Shown here piece by piece: positions 36,793 through 44,742 of a DNA stretch of 51,787 nucleotides. Position numbers and translations under genes: made by a program. Where the stretch lies: NCBI GenBank assembly GCA_016218765.1, contig JACRCZ010000108.1:1-51787 (forward strand), given 5' to 3'. The notes below the pieces were generated by a model, which saw only the letters and a program-made list of their open reading frames with translations, searched no databases and had not been told where the DNA came from. The stretch comes from Deltaproteobacteria bacterium (GTDB lineage Bacteria > Myxococcota_A > Polyangia > DRWM01 > JAAZOP01). Position 1 is the first letter of the stretch. Each line of letters begins with the position of its first letter.

Positions 36793-37572
36793 CTACAGCC
36801 GGATGGAACCTTCCAGATAGGTGACGGCGCGTCCGGCGATGGAGACGCGGGCACCGCGGTCCTCGCAGAACAGGTCGCCGCCGCGTTCGGAGACCTGGCG
36901 GGCGCGGAGCGTCGTGCGGCCGAGGCGTTTGGCCCAGTAGGGCACCAGGGTGCAGTGCGCGGATCCCGTCACGGGATCCTCGGGGATGCCCTCGCGCGGG
37001 GCGAAGTAGCGCGAGACGAAGTCCACGTCGGCCCCGGCCGCGGTGACGATGATGCCGAACAGGTCGAGCGCCGCGAGGCGGGCGAAGTCGGGGCGGAGTG
37101 CGCGGACTTCGGCTTCGGAGCCGTAGAGCAGCATCGCATCGCGAGCGAAGAGAGCCTCGTGCGGGGCGCCGCCGACCGCGTCGGCCAGGCCGGCGGGCGC
37201 GGGGCGGGCGACGGGGGGGCGGGAGGGGAAGTCGAGCGCGAGGAGGTCGCCGTCGAGCCGAACGGCGAGGAGACCGCTTTGGGAGGAGAAGCGCACCGCC
37301 GTCCGGCCGGTGGTGAGGTGGCGCAGAACGACGTGGGCGGAGGCGAGCGTGGCGTGGCCGCAGAGGTCGACCTCGGTGCGCGGGGTGAACCAGCGGATGG
37401 CATAGCCGTCGTCCTGCGGAACGAAGAACGCGGTTTCGGAGAGGTTGTTTTCTGCGGCGACGGCCTGCATCACGGTGTCGGGAAGCCACGAGTCGAGCGG
37501 GCAGACGGCGGCGGGGTTGCCGGAGAAGACGCGCTCGGCGAAGGCATCGACCTGGAAGATGGGGATGCGCAT
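36793..37572 (-). CDS. PhzF-family isomerase/epimerase-like protein
   Basis: A 259-residue protein; AGGAGG precedes the ATG. Matches to the diaminopimelate-epimerase-like PhzF fold: PIFQVDAFAERVFSGNPAAV, the proposed catalytic Glu in NNLSETAF (about E45), IRWFTPRTEVDLCGHATL and EDPVTGSAHC. Length is typical. No phenazine genes are nearby, so it is best treated as a generic PhzF-family protein. It lies downstream of ftsZ on the same strand, separated by a repeat array. Confidence 0.92.
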   Translation of the reverse strand: MRIPIFQVDAFAERVFSGNPAAVCPLDSWLPDTVMQAVAAENNLSETAFFVPQDDGYAIRWFTPRTEVDLCGHATLASAHVVLRHLTTGRTAVRFSSQSGLLAVRLDGDLLALDFPSRPPVARPAPAGLADAVGGAPHEALFARDAMLLYGSEAEVRALRPDFARLAALDLFGIIVTAAGADVDFVSRYFAPREGIPEDPVTGSAHCTLVPYWAKRLGRTTLRARQVSERGGDLFCEDRGARVSIAGRAVTYLEGSIRL

Positions 37573-37610
37573 GGGGGGCCTCCTGGGAGGGGGTGTACAC
37601 CGCGGGGGGA

Positions 37611-37728
37611 GAATGGGGAATGGGGAATGGGAATGGGGAATGGGAACTAGGAACTAGGAACTAGGAACACGGAACTAGGAACACGGAACTAGGAACACGG
37701 AACCAGGAACACGAAATGGGAGAGAAGG
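37611..37728. repeat. Short tandem repeat, GGAATGGGAAT / GGAACTAGGAACACGG type
   Basis: Two phases: GGGAATGG units (about 37611-37645), then GAACTAG and GAACACG units. The array ends 2 bp from the TAG at 37731-37733 that closes the extended ftsZ frame. Similar GGGAATGGGAAC units lie at 51722-51787. Confidence 0.85.
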
Positions 37729-37730
37729 AA

Positions 37731-37859
37731 CTATTCGGACTGTTTTCGGAGGTACGTGGGGATGTCGAGGAGGTCGCCGTCGGGGGCGCCGAAGAGCATG
37801 CACTGCGACTGCCGGGCCGCCTCGGCGGCGGCGGCGGTGGTGGAGCGGCGCGGGGGCGG
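37731..37859 (-). other. In-frame ftsZ extension encoding the FtsZ C-terminal peptide
   Basis: After the ftsZ TGA (37860-37862) the same frame continues without interruption: PPPRRSTTAAAAEAARQSQC, then MLFGAPDGDLLDIPTYLRKQ, then SE and TAG (37731-37733). DIPTYLRKQ is the conserved C-terminal peptide by which FtsZ binds FtsA and other partners. The Ala/Pro segment before it looks like the usual variable linker. The repeat array begins right after this TAG, as it does after several true gene ends in the window. Confidence 0.85.
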
Positions 37860-38951
37860 TCAGGAGGAGGTTCGCGGGCGCTGGGCGGGCGCGGGCATTT
37901 CGATGGCGGGCGCGGTCGGGTACGACGACGTGCGCGGCTGGACGGCGGCGTGTCCGGCGGTGGCACGTGCGCCGACCACGGCGTTGTCGAACTCACGGCG
38001 GAAGCCGGTGGCGATGACGGTGACGCGGATCGAGTCTTCGTGATCCGGCAGCTCGACCTGCCCCATGATGACGTCCGCGTCCTCGTGGACCTGGTCGCGC
38101 AGGAAATCCATCGCTTCGCGGATCTCGGAGAGCTTCATGTTGGAGCCGCCGATGAAGTTGACCAGGACGCGGGTGGCGCCGCGGAGCGAGGCTTCCTCGA
38201 GGAAGGGGGAGCAGACGGCGGCCTGGGTGGCCTCGAGGGCGCGCTTGTCGCCGCGCGCCTCGCCCTGCCCCATCACGCAGGGGCCGGCGCCCGTGAGGGT
38301 CGTGCGCACGTCGGCGAAGTCGACGTTGATGCGCCCGCTGACCTGGATGATCTCGGTGATGCCGCGGACCGACGTCGAGAGGACGCCGTCGGCGAGGCGG
38401 AAGGCCTCGGCGGCGGCGAGGTCGGGGTCGAGGTCGAGGAGCTTGTCGTTGGGCAGGACGATGAGGGCGTCGACGTTGGGGGCGAGGTTGGCCAGACCCT
38501 CCTCGGCGGCGCGCAGGCGCCGCTTGCCCTCGAAGCCGAAGGGGCGCGTGACGACGGCGACGGTGAGCGCGCCGGCCTCCTTGGCCGCCTGGGCGACGAT
38601 GGGGGCCGCGCCGGTGCCGGTGCCGCCGCCCATGCCGGCGGTGATGAAGACCATGTCCGCCCCGGCGATGTTCTCGCTGATGCGGTTCACGTCCTCCAGG
38701 GCGGCCTTGCGGCCGACGTCGGGGTTGGCGCCGGCGCCCAGGCCGCGCGTGAGGCGCTCGCCGAGCTGCACGCGGCTCTCGCAGGGCGAGTCGTTGAGCG
38801 CCTGCATGTCGGTGTTCATGACCACGAAGTCGGCGCCCGCGACGCCGTCCCCGAGCATCGTGCGCACGGCGTTGCAGCCGCCGCCGCCCACTCCGACGAC
38901 CTTGATCGTGGTCTGGCAGTCGTACTTCACATCCAGGTCGAACTCGGCCAT
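37860..38951 (-). CDS. ftsZ: Cell division protein FtsZ (frame interrupted by TGA before its C-terminal peptide)
   Basis: 363 residues to the TGA, 405 if that codon is read through. AAGGAGGG precedes the ATG. Tubulin-type GTPase motifs are intact: VVGVGGGGCNAV, MNTDMQAL, the signature GGGTGTG (about 108), RPFGFEGKRR, LPNDKL and NVDFADVRT. The core ends near GFRREFDN and is followed by a linker rich in Ala/Pro/Thr. Without the extension this FtsZ would lack the FtsA-binding peptide, although ftsA is encoded directly upstream. A genuine loss would be expected to impair division, so a sequence error, a readthrough-prone TGA-C context or recent mutation should be considered. Confidence 0.97.
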   Translation of the reverse strand: MAEFDLDVKYDCQTTIKVVGVGGGGCNAVRTMLGDGVAGADFVVMNTDMQALNDSPCESRVQLGERLTRGLGAGANPDVGRKAALEDVNRISENIAGADMVFITAGMGGGTGTGAAPIVAQAAKEAGALTVAVVTRPFGFEGKRRLRAAEEGLANLAPNVDALIVLPNDKLLDLDPDLAAAEAFRLADGVLSTSVRGITEIIQVSGRINVDFADVRTTLTGAGPCVMGQGEARGDKRALEATQAAVCSPFLEEASLRGATRVLVNFIGGSNMKLSEIREAMDFLRDQVHEDADVIMGQVELPDHEDSIRVTVIATGFRREFDNAVVGARATAGHAAVQPRTSSYPTAPAIEMPAPAQRPRTSS

Positions 38952-38973
38952 CGCTCACCACCCTCCTTCGGCC

Positions 38974-38993
38974 GGGGACGTCTCCGCGTCCCC
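38974..38993. other. Small hairpin in the ftsA-ftsZ gap
   Basis: GGGGACG (38974-38980) and CGTCCCC (38987-38993) form a 7-bp GC stem with loop TCTCCG, about 22 nt before the ftsZ start. There is no U tract; it may be a 5' leader structure or chance. Confidence 0.3.
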
Positions 38994-39020
38994 GCGCCGC
39001 CACGCCCAACTGCTCCCCCA

Positions 39021-39058
39021 CGCACTTCCCGCACTTCCCGCACTTCCCGCACTTCCAC
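39021..39058. repeat. Short tandem repeat, CGCACTTCC type (copy 3 of 3)
   Basis: Four near-perfect units of CGCACTTCC end exactly at the ftsA stop codon (39059-39061). The array sits in the ftsA-ftsZ intergenic region and may lie in their shared transcript. Confidence 0.9.
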
Positions 39059-40303
39059 CTAGAACCACTGCTTCACCGTGTCCCAGAACCGCTTGCCGCG
39101 TCCCTTCTTCTCGCCCGGCCGCGAGGTCGGCGCGATGTCCTCGACCGCGTGGGTCCGCCGCCGCGCGGCGTGGAGCAGCAGGCCGGCGGCGACGCCGAAC
39201 GACGGGCTCTGGACCATGTCCACCATGCCGCCGACGCCCATCGGGCTGCCGACGCGGACGACGGTCCGCATCACGTCCTCGGCCAGCTCCGCCAGTCCCT
39301 TGAGCATGGCGCCGCCGCCCGTGAGCACGACGCCGCCGTGGAGCATGTCGCCGTAGCCGCTCTTCTCGATCTCCTGCTGCACGTGCGTCAGGATCTCCTC
39401 GACCCGCGGCGAGACGATGGCGCACAGGGCGGACCGCGGCACCATCTCGGGCGGCCGCGGCCCGACGCGCGGCACCAGGATCGTCTCCTCGGCATCGACC
39501 ATCGAGCCCAGGGCGCAGGCGTGGGACTTCTTCAGCCGCTCCGCCTCCGCTTCGATTGTCCGCAGGGCGAAGCGGATGTCGGCCGTGATGTGCCCGCCGC
39601 CCATGCCGATCACCGCGGTGTAGCGCAGCGTCCCATCGACGTAGATCGCCAGGTTCGTGATCGCGCCGCCGATGTCGACGAGCGCGACGCCCAGCTCCTT
39701 TTCGCCGTCCTGCAGCACCCCCTCGGCGGCCGCCAGGTGCTCCAGCGTCACGCTGTGCACCTCGAGATCGCACAGCCGGCAGCACTTGAGGATGTTCTGC
39801 GTCTGCAGCGCCGACGCGGTGATGATGTGGACCTTGGCCTCGAGCCGCACGCCGCTGATGCCGACCGGCTCGCGGATGCCGTCCTGGCCGTCGATGATGT
39901 AGTCCTGCGGCAGCACGTGGAGGATGTCGCGGTCCTTGGGCAGGTTGATCGCGCGGGCGTTCTCCTTGACCCGCTCCACGTCCTCGTCGGTGACCTCGCC
40001 GCCCTTGACGGCGACCAGGCCGCTCATGTCGATGCCCTGGACGTGGGGCCCCGAGATCCCGACGTGCACGGCGCCGATGCGGCACCCGGCCATCTGCTCG
40101 GCCTCGTGGATCGTCTCGCGGATCGAGGCCGCGGTCTGCTCGATGTTCAGCGCCAGGCCCTTGCGCGAGCCCTTGCAGAGCTGCTGGCCGACGCCGATCA
40201 CCTCGATGCCGTTGTCGCCGGCCTCGCCGACGACGGCGGCCACTTTGGTGGTGCCGACGTCCAGTCCGACGAGGATTTCACCGCCTTCGCGCTTCGCAGC
40301 CAT
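39059..40303 (-). CDS. ftsA: Cell division protein FtsA
   Basis: 414 residues from the ATG at 40303, with GGAAGG about 9 nt upstream; the ATG at 40312 is too close to that site. Actin-fold motifs are present: LVGLDVGTTKVAAVVGE (phosphate 1), ALVDIGGAITNLAIY (phosphate 2) and VVLTGGGAMLKGL (adenosine). The extreme C-terminus GRGKRFWDTVKQWF is the amphipathic membrane-targeting helix. FtsA tethers FtsZ to the membrane by its C-terminal peptide. The usual neighbours ftsQ, ddl and mur genes are absent; a radical SAM gene precedes it and its frame runs into ftsA. Confidence 0.96.
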   Translation of the reverse strand: MAAKREGGEILVGLDVGTTKVAAVVGEAGDNGIEVIGVGQQLCKGSRKGLALNIEQTAASIRETIHEAEQMAGCRIGAVHVGISGPHVQGIDMSGLVAVKGGEVTDEDVERVKENARAINLPKDRDILHVLPQDYIIDGQDGIREPVGISGVRLEAKVHIITASALQTQNILKCCRLCDLEVHSVTLEHLAAAEGVLQDGEKELGVALVDIGGAITNLAIYVDGTLRYTAVIGMGGGHITADIRFALRTIEAEAERLKKSHACALGSMVDAEETILVPRVGPRPPEMVPRSALCAIVSPRVEEILTHVQQEIEKSGYGDMLHGGVVLTGGGAMLKGLAELAEDVMRTVVRVGSPMGVGGMVDMVQSPSFGVAAGLLLHAARRRTHAVEDIAPTSRPGEKKGRGKRFWDTVKQWF

Positions 40304-41553
40304 CCCGCCCATCCTTCCGTCCCACCCGTCGGTTCTGCGGCCGCCCCGTCGGTTGCGATGCCCCTCCGAGCGTGCCGCGGCCGAAGATCCCATAACCGGG
40401 AGAGGGCACCAAATTTTTGGCAGAGCGGGGAGGGAGGGGGAAGGGAAAGTCTCGCGCAGAGGCGCAGAGGCGCAGAGGCGCAGACGGGGGATTCGAGGGC
40501 TTGGTGGCGGGCGGCGAGGGCGAGGAAGTCGGCGCCGCCTTTGCGGGCGGTGCAGGAGCCTGGGCGGGAGTCCCAGGCGGGGGCGGCTTCGCGCAGGTCG
40601 CGGAAGTAGCTGCTCTGGAGGGCGTGGAGCAGGGAGTGGGGGCCGAAGCGGAAGGGGGAGAGGGGGACGAACGGGCACGGGGTGATGGCGCCGCGGGGGT
40701 CGACGTGGAGCAGGGAGCGACCCGCGATGCCGCAGCCGCCGAGGGCGTCTTCGTCCTCGGGTGCGCAGATGACGAGCAGACGGTGGCGGCGTGCGGCGGC
40801 GCGCGCGGCGGCGACGACGCGGCGACGGGGGGCGGGCGGCACGAGCAGCGGGTCGGCCGCGTCGCCGATGGCCGGGAGGTAGTCGAGGACGAGGGCGAAG
40901 GAGGCGCCGGAGGCGGCAAGGCGGTCGTAGGTCGCGGCGTCCGAGAATGTCTCCGTGTTTTTGGCGTGGACGGTGGCGGCGAAGCCGCAGGGCAGGCCGG
41001 CGCGGTGCAGGCGGGCGAGCGCGGCTTCGGCGGGGCGGCTGGACGAGCCGGCGCTCGCGTTGACGAAGAACGCGGCGTTGGCGGTGCCGCGCCAGCGAGC
41101 GGCGAACGCCGAGTCGACGGCGCGACCGTTGGTGAAGACGACGAAGAGGGTGCGGGGGTGGGAGGCGACGAGGTCGTGCAGGCGGGGGAGAAGGAGCGGC
41201 TCGCCGCCGACGAAGGCGACCCGGCCGATGCCCAGCTCGGAGCACTCGGCCAGGAGGCGGGCCAGCGTCGGGCGGGAAAGCGTGGCCGGGGGGCGGGAGC
41301 GATCGGCGCGGACCATGCAGGAGGGGCAGTGGAGGTTGCAGCGGGAGGTGGCGCCGATGACGAGGGTGTGGGGAATGGTGATGTCGAACCGGCGTCCAGC
41401 TTCCTGCCGGCGATTCTCTGCGGCGGCCAGGCCGGCGGCCAACCGGCGCAGGGGCTCCGCGTCCGCCCCGACCGCCCGGCCACGCGCGACGGAGAAGACA
41501 ACCCGCTCGGCGAAGTCGGCGGCGTAGCGCGGGGACGCGTCTTGCGCCGTCAA
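40198..41553 (-). CDS. Radical SAM protein (SPASM-like C-terminal cysteines)
   Basis: 451 residues from a TTG at 41553 whose TTGA overlaps the stop of the upstream lipoprotein gene. The iron-sulfur motif CxxxCxxC is clear (CNLHCPSCM), followed by FVGGEPLLL (GGEP SAM-binding motif), FTNGRAVD and later CGIAGRSLLHVDPRG with ITPCPF and GSCTARKGG, a Cys pattern like half a SPASM/auxiliary-cluster domain. The recognisable protein ends near residue 350. The frame then passes through an CGCAGAGG repeat (CASAPLRLC) and an interspersed-repeat fragment and overlaps ftsA by 106 bp before stopping, so the original stop seems lost. The substrate is unknown; coupling suggests the neighbouring lipoprotein or barrel. 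Confidence 0.85.
   Translation of the reverse strand: MTAQDASPRYAADFAERVVFSVARGRAVGADAEPLRRLAAGLAAAENRRQEAGRRFDITIPHTLVIGATSRCNLHCPSCMVRADRSRPPATLSRPTLARLLAECSELGIGRVAFVGGEPLLLPRLHDLVASHPRTLFVVFTNGRAVDSAFAARWRGTANAAFFVNASAGSSSRPAEAALARLHRAGLPCGFAATVHAKNTETFSDAATYDRLAASGASFALVLDYLPAIGDAADPLLVPPAPRRRVVAAARAAARRHRLLVICAPEDEDALGGCGIAGRSLLHVDPRGAITPCPFVPLSPFRFGPHSLLHALQSSYFRDLREAAPAWDSRPGSCTARKGGADFLALAARHQALESPVCASAPLRLCARLSLPPPSPLCQKFGALSRLWDLRPRHARRGIATDGAAAEPTGGTEGWAGWLRSAKAVKSSSDWTSAPPKWPPSSARPATTASR
40404..40420. repeat. Core fragment of the CCGAAGTTTGGTGCCC family, inverted
   Basis: GGGCACCAAATTTTTGG matches the reverse complement of the core at 29242-29326 with a few mismatches. Only the core is recognisable. 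It lies within the 3' extension of the radical SAM frame. Confidence 0.4.
40455..40485. repeat. Octamer tandem repeat CGCAGAGG
   Basis: Three and a half copies of CGCAGAGG. It is translated on the minus strand as CASAPLRLC in the tail of the radical SAM frame. Such octamer arrays are normally intergenic, which argues that the functional gene once ended upstream of here. Confidence 0.85.
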
Positions 41554-43085
41554 GGTGTGTCGGCTCCCAGTCCCGCGAGCAGGCGCAGGGCTTCCTGCTT
41601 GCGGAGCCGCTCGAGCACGAACGTCGCGAAGGAGTCCTGGCCAAGCGCGGCGGAGAAGAGGTTCCGCCAGCGGATGCAGGGGAGCGGGGAGGCGTCCCGT
41701 TCTTCGTACCATCCCTCGACACGGAGGAATGCGGAGCGGGAGAGGGCTGGGGCGGGCGCGGGCGCGTCGAACAGGACGGTCAGGCCGTGGCGGTAGGGAA
41801 CGTCCAGCGTGCGGCCGTCGATGGCGGCGAGGGGGTCCGGGGCGACGTCGCGTATGGTTGCGTTCGGGGCGTCGATCATCGACCCGGACGGGGACAGCGA
41901 TCGGACGGCGAGGTCGGCATCGACGGGGGAGGCGAGGCGGACCTGTTCGACGCGCCAGGCGCCGGGGAGGACGGCGAGCCGGACGCGGAAGGTGGGGGCA
42001 TCGGAGGGAGGGAGGCTGAGGCGCAGGGCGACGGTGCGCGGGCCTGCGGGGCCGACGGCGGGGAGCGTGCCGAGGGGTTTCCAGTCCGGAAGATCCTCGA
42101 CGGCGACGTCCATGGCGAAGCCTGCGGAGCGCAGGAGGCCTTCGACGATCGGACGGTAGGCGGGGAACGCGCTGGTGCCGCGCATCAGCTTGGGGAGGCC
42201 CGGGCCGAACTGGCGGATGTACGCGTGGTAGGAATCCTGGAGGAAGGCGGTGTTGTTCCCGCGGACGAGGAGCACGACGTCGCCGGCGCCCGCGGGGCGG
42301 GGGAACTCGACGGTGACCCAGTCGCGAACGCGGCCGTCGAGGACGCTCGACACGTCGGTGCCCTCCCAGCCGTCGCCGTCGTCGGCGAGCAGCGGGGGGA
42401 GGCGGTCGCGGCCGGCGGCGTCGAGGACGGCGAGGGGGGCGAGGGGGGCGCGCACGGCGAGGAGGGTCTCGTCCGGGCCGGCGACGATCTCCAGCGCGGG
42501 ATCGTGGTCGACGAGGTCGAGTGCGACGGAGTCGAAGGAGTCGTCCTCGAGCAGCTCGGCGGCGAGGCGGACGCGGTAGCGGCCGTCGATGGCGGCGAGG
42601 GGACCGAGGGGGACGCGGTCCTCGCGGCGGGCGCCGCGGTTGAGGGCGCCGGTGAGGGCCTCGCCGACGCGGGTGAAGCCGGCGGCGGTGGCGACGTAGA
42701 CGTAGGGGCAGGAGCCGGAGGAGCCGCACGAGGGAGGGTTGTAGGTCACGTCGAGGTCGTCGCCGTGGGGCGGCCGGCGGACGGAGACGGCGCCGCAGCG
42801 ATCTTCACAACAGACCATCTCGGTCGAGTAGCGGCCTTCCGCGTGTTGGCCCGGGGCGATGAGCACGGTGAGCGAGGGCGAGTCGGTGCCGAGGGACAGT
42901 TGCGCGTCGGGCGGGACCCAGAGGTGGTTCGCATCGGGAACCAGGACATGGAGGAAGAACGGCGTGTAGTTGTTGAAGTTGTAGCTGTAGGAGTAGTCGC
43001 TCTCGCTCTCGCAGCATGCGAGCTGAATCGCGCCGAGGGCGAGGGCGGCAGCGAGGAACCAGGGTTTGGCGGTTGGCGGTTTCAT
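41550..43085 (-). CDS. Hypothetical Cys-containing lipoprotein
   Basis: A 511-residue protein; GGGAGAA precedes the ATG at 43085, which shares one base with the stop of the upstream barrel gene (TGATG). The signal peptide ends in AIQLACC (lipobox). A Ser/Tyr/Asn-rich N-terminus (SDYSYSYNFNNYTPFF) is followed by a CCEDRCG and CPYVYVATAAGFTRVGE region, then a beta-rich domain with ARREDRVPLGPLAAIDGRYR, DLVDHDP and VEFPRPAGAGDVVLLVRGNN. A second domain repeats PLAAIDGRTLDVPYRHG. I recall similar CPYVY...DGRYR proteins in other bacteria, always uncharacterised. Gene coupling to a radical SAM enzyme is notable. Confidence 0.82.
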   Translation of the reverse strand: MKPPTAKPWFLAAALALGAIQLACCESESDYSYSYNFNNYTPFFLHVLVPDANHLWVPPDAQLSLGTDSPSLTVLIAPGQHAEGRYSTEMVCCEDRCGAVSVRRPPHGDDLDVTYNPPSCGSSGSCPYVYVATAAGFTRVGEALTGALNRGARREDRVPLGPLAAIDGRYRVRLAAELLEDDSFDSVALDLVDHDPALEIVAGPDETLLAVRAPLAPLAVLDAAGRDRLPPLLADDGDGWEGTDVSSVLDGRVRDWVTVEFPRPAGAGDVVLLVRGNNTAFLQDSYHAYIRQFGPGLPKLMRGTSAFPAYRPIVEGLLRSAGFAMDVAVEDLPDWKPLGTLPAVGPAGPRTVALRLSLPPSDAPTFRVRLAVLPGAWRVEQVRLASPVDADLAVRSLSPSGSMIDAPNATIRDVAPDPLAAIDGRTLDVPYRHGLTVLFDAPAPAPALSRSAFLRVEGWYEERDASPLPCIRWRNLFSAALGQDSFATFVLERLRKQEALRLLAGLGADTP

Positions 43086-43888
43086 CACAGTTCTCCCGGC
43101 AGGAAGCGGACGCCGACGGCGAGCTGGAACGACCAGGCGATGAGGGCGTCGCCGAGCTCGCCGTCGTCCGCTCCCGGGAAGCCCATGACGAAGTCGGTGA
43201 GGGCGACGACGTCGAGGCCGTCGAGGACGGAGAGGAGCCAGCCGGCGCCGAAGCGGAGGGAGAGACCGGACCTGAGGAAGTCGTAGGTCCAGGACGCGTC
43301 GTAGTCGGCGGAGCGTTCCTCTCCGGTGCCATCGCGGTAGCCGAGGCCGGCGCGGGCTTCGAGGCGGAAGGGGTCGGCGCGCACGGCTTCGACGAGGATC
43401 ATGGAGTCGAGGCCCCACTGTGCGGCCCACGCGGAGACGGAGCTCAAGTTGGCGTTGGCGTAGTCGACCCATTCGTCGGTGCCGAGGGAGGAGACATCGA
43501 CCTGGATGCTGAAGCCGAGGCGGGGGCACCACTTGGCGCCGAGCTCGAAGGTGGCGCCGCCGCCGGGGCCGAAGCGGTCGAGGTCGTCGGGGTGGGCGAC
43601 GCTGTAGGTGGTGGTGCCGGCCATGGGGTGATCGATCCAGGAGCCGAAGGGGACGTAGGCGAGGGCGTGGAGGCCCATGAAGAAGCCTGTGGGGGCGTCG
43701 CAGTCGGGGGCGGGCGGTTCCGGGGCGTCGGGCTCCGCGGCTTCGTACGCCGGCGCCTCGGGCGGCCCGGCGTCGCCGGGAGGCGGCGAGGAGACGGGCT
43801 GGGCGGAGGCGGGGGGCGGGGCGAGCAGGGCGATGGCCGCGAGCGCGACGGTCGGGAGGAGGATGGAACCGGAGCGTGCTTTCCTCAT
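43085..43888 (-). CDS. Putative outer-membrane beta-barrel protein
   Basis: A 267-residue protein; GGAGTG lies 5 nt before the ATG at 43888. The Sec signal peptide is followed by PPPASAQ. A Pro/Glu/Asp linker leads to a domain with alternating hydrophobic residues and aromatic girdles (GFFMGLHALAYVPFGSW, FSIQVDVSSLGTDEW, SWTYDFLRSGLSLRFGAGWL, SFQLAVGVRFLPGEL) typical of 8- to 10-stranded outer-membrane barrels. It is the first gene of an overlapping set with the lipoprotein and radical SAM genes. An interspersed repeat copy lies 67 bp upstream. Confidence 0.75.
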   Translation of the reverse strand: MRKARSGSILLPTVALAAIALLAPPPASAQPVSSPPPGDAGPPEAPAYEAAEPDAPEPPAPDCDAPTGFFMGLHALAYVPFGSWIDHPMAGTTTYSVAHPDDLDRFGPGGGATFELGAKWCPRLGFSIQVDVSSLGTDEWVDYANANLSSVSAWAAQWGLDSMILVEAVRADPFRLEARAGLGYRDGTGEERSADYDASWTYDFLRSGLSLRFGAGWLLSVLDGLDVVALTDFVMGFPGADDGELGDALIAWSFQLAVGVRFLPGEL

Positions 43889-44321
43889 CTGCACTCCAGG
43901 GACACGGGGGACGGCGGGGATCCTAGCGCATGGGGTGGCGGGGAGCCACCCGAGGATGGAGGCGCCGAAGTTTGGTGTCCACGTTGGTGGGGAGGGCGGC
44001 CCGCGCAACGGGGAGCCGGGAGGACGCGAAATTTCGGGGACCGGCGATTCCCCGCTTCTTCGCGCTGTCCCAACCCGGACATCCCGAGGACGCGGGTGCG
44101 TCGATGGAGGCAGGGGATGGAGCGCCGGGCGGGGGGGAAGGCGGCGCGGCCCGGGGGCGGAAGTCGCGGAAGCAGCGGACTCTCTCCCGCCGCATCGTGG
44201 GCGGACGGTGCCGGGAACGGGACGTGCAGGCGACTGGGCGGGCCCGGCGATCGGCCGGGTGCCGGTCGCGGCCGGGGCGTCCGCGTCGGACGCGGGCAAC
44301 GCAGCCGGGGAAGGAGCCGTC
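43889..44321. other. Divergent intergenic region with repeat copy 2
   Basis: A 433-bp region between the barrel gene (minus) and the small gene at 44322 (plus). It contains the interspersed repeat at 43955-44031 and otherwise GC-rich sequence in which no convincing promoter, RNA gene or coding sequence was identified. Confidence 0.7.
43955..44031. repeat. Interspersed repeat, CCGAAGTTTGGTGTCC family (copy 2)
   Basis: GATGGAGGCGCCGAAGTTTG, then GTGTCCACGTTGG and, after a variable middle, GAGCCGGGAGGACGCGAAA. It corresponds to 29242-29326, in the same orientation relative to the downstream minus-strand gene. Confidence 0.75.
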
Positions 44322-44660
44322 ATGGGTCTCATCGTGTCGCCGATCGTGGAGGGGAAGCTGGCCGCCTGGGAGGAGCTGGTCGAGGGCATCACGGGCCCGC
44401 GGAAGGAGGAGTTCGCGGACTTCAACCGGCGCTATTCGCTGACCCGCCATGCGGTGTGGCTGGCGAAGCTCCCGCAGGGGTGGGCGGCCGTGGTGTTGAT
44501 CGAGGGACCCGGGGCGGGCGACTTCCTGCCCCGCATTACGAAATCGACCCACGACTTCGACCGCTGGCTGTCGAGTCGGCTGGCCGAGGTGCACGGCATC
44601 GACGTCTCGATGCCGCCGCCGGGATCGCCGCCCGAGCTGAAGTTCGACGTGCGGCTGTAG
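44322..44660 (+). CDS. Small hypothetical protein, possibly a dimeric alpha/beta-barrel type
   Basis: A 112-residue protein; AAGGAG precedes the ATG. Sequence such as IVEGKLAAWEELVEGITGPR, RRYSLTRHAVWLAKLPQGWA and AVVLIEGPGAG resembles small ferredoxin-like monooxygenase-fold proteins (DUF6176-like, low certainty). No signal peptide. Its downstream neighbour on the opposite strand is a gene remnant. Confidence 0.65.
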   Translation: MGLIVSPIVEGKLAAWEELVEGITGPRKEEFADFNRRYSLTRHAVWLAKLPQGWAAVVLIEGPGAGDFLPRITKSTHDFDRWLSSRLAEVHGIDVSMPPPGSPPELKFDVRL

Positions 44661-44742
44661 AGCTTGGGTTCGAGCATCGTGCCACGTTGCCGGCCGGGAG
44701 CCTTGGCGGGCGGATGTGGCAATTCCATTTCCTCGTGGACCC

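Noticed and set aside
37661..37996. Separate minus-strand gene of 111 codons overlapping the end of ftsZ
   Set aside because: It is Pro/Arg/Ser low complexity in another frame and crosses the repeat array. The ftsZ frame itself encodes the recognisable C-terminal peptide.
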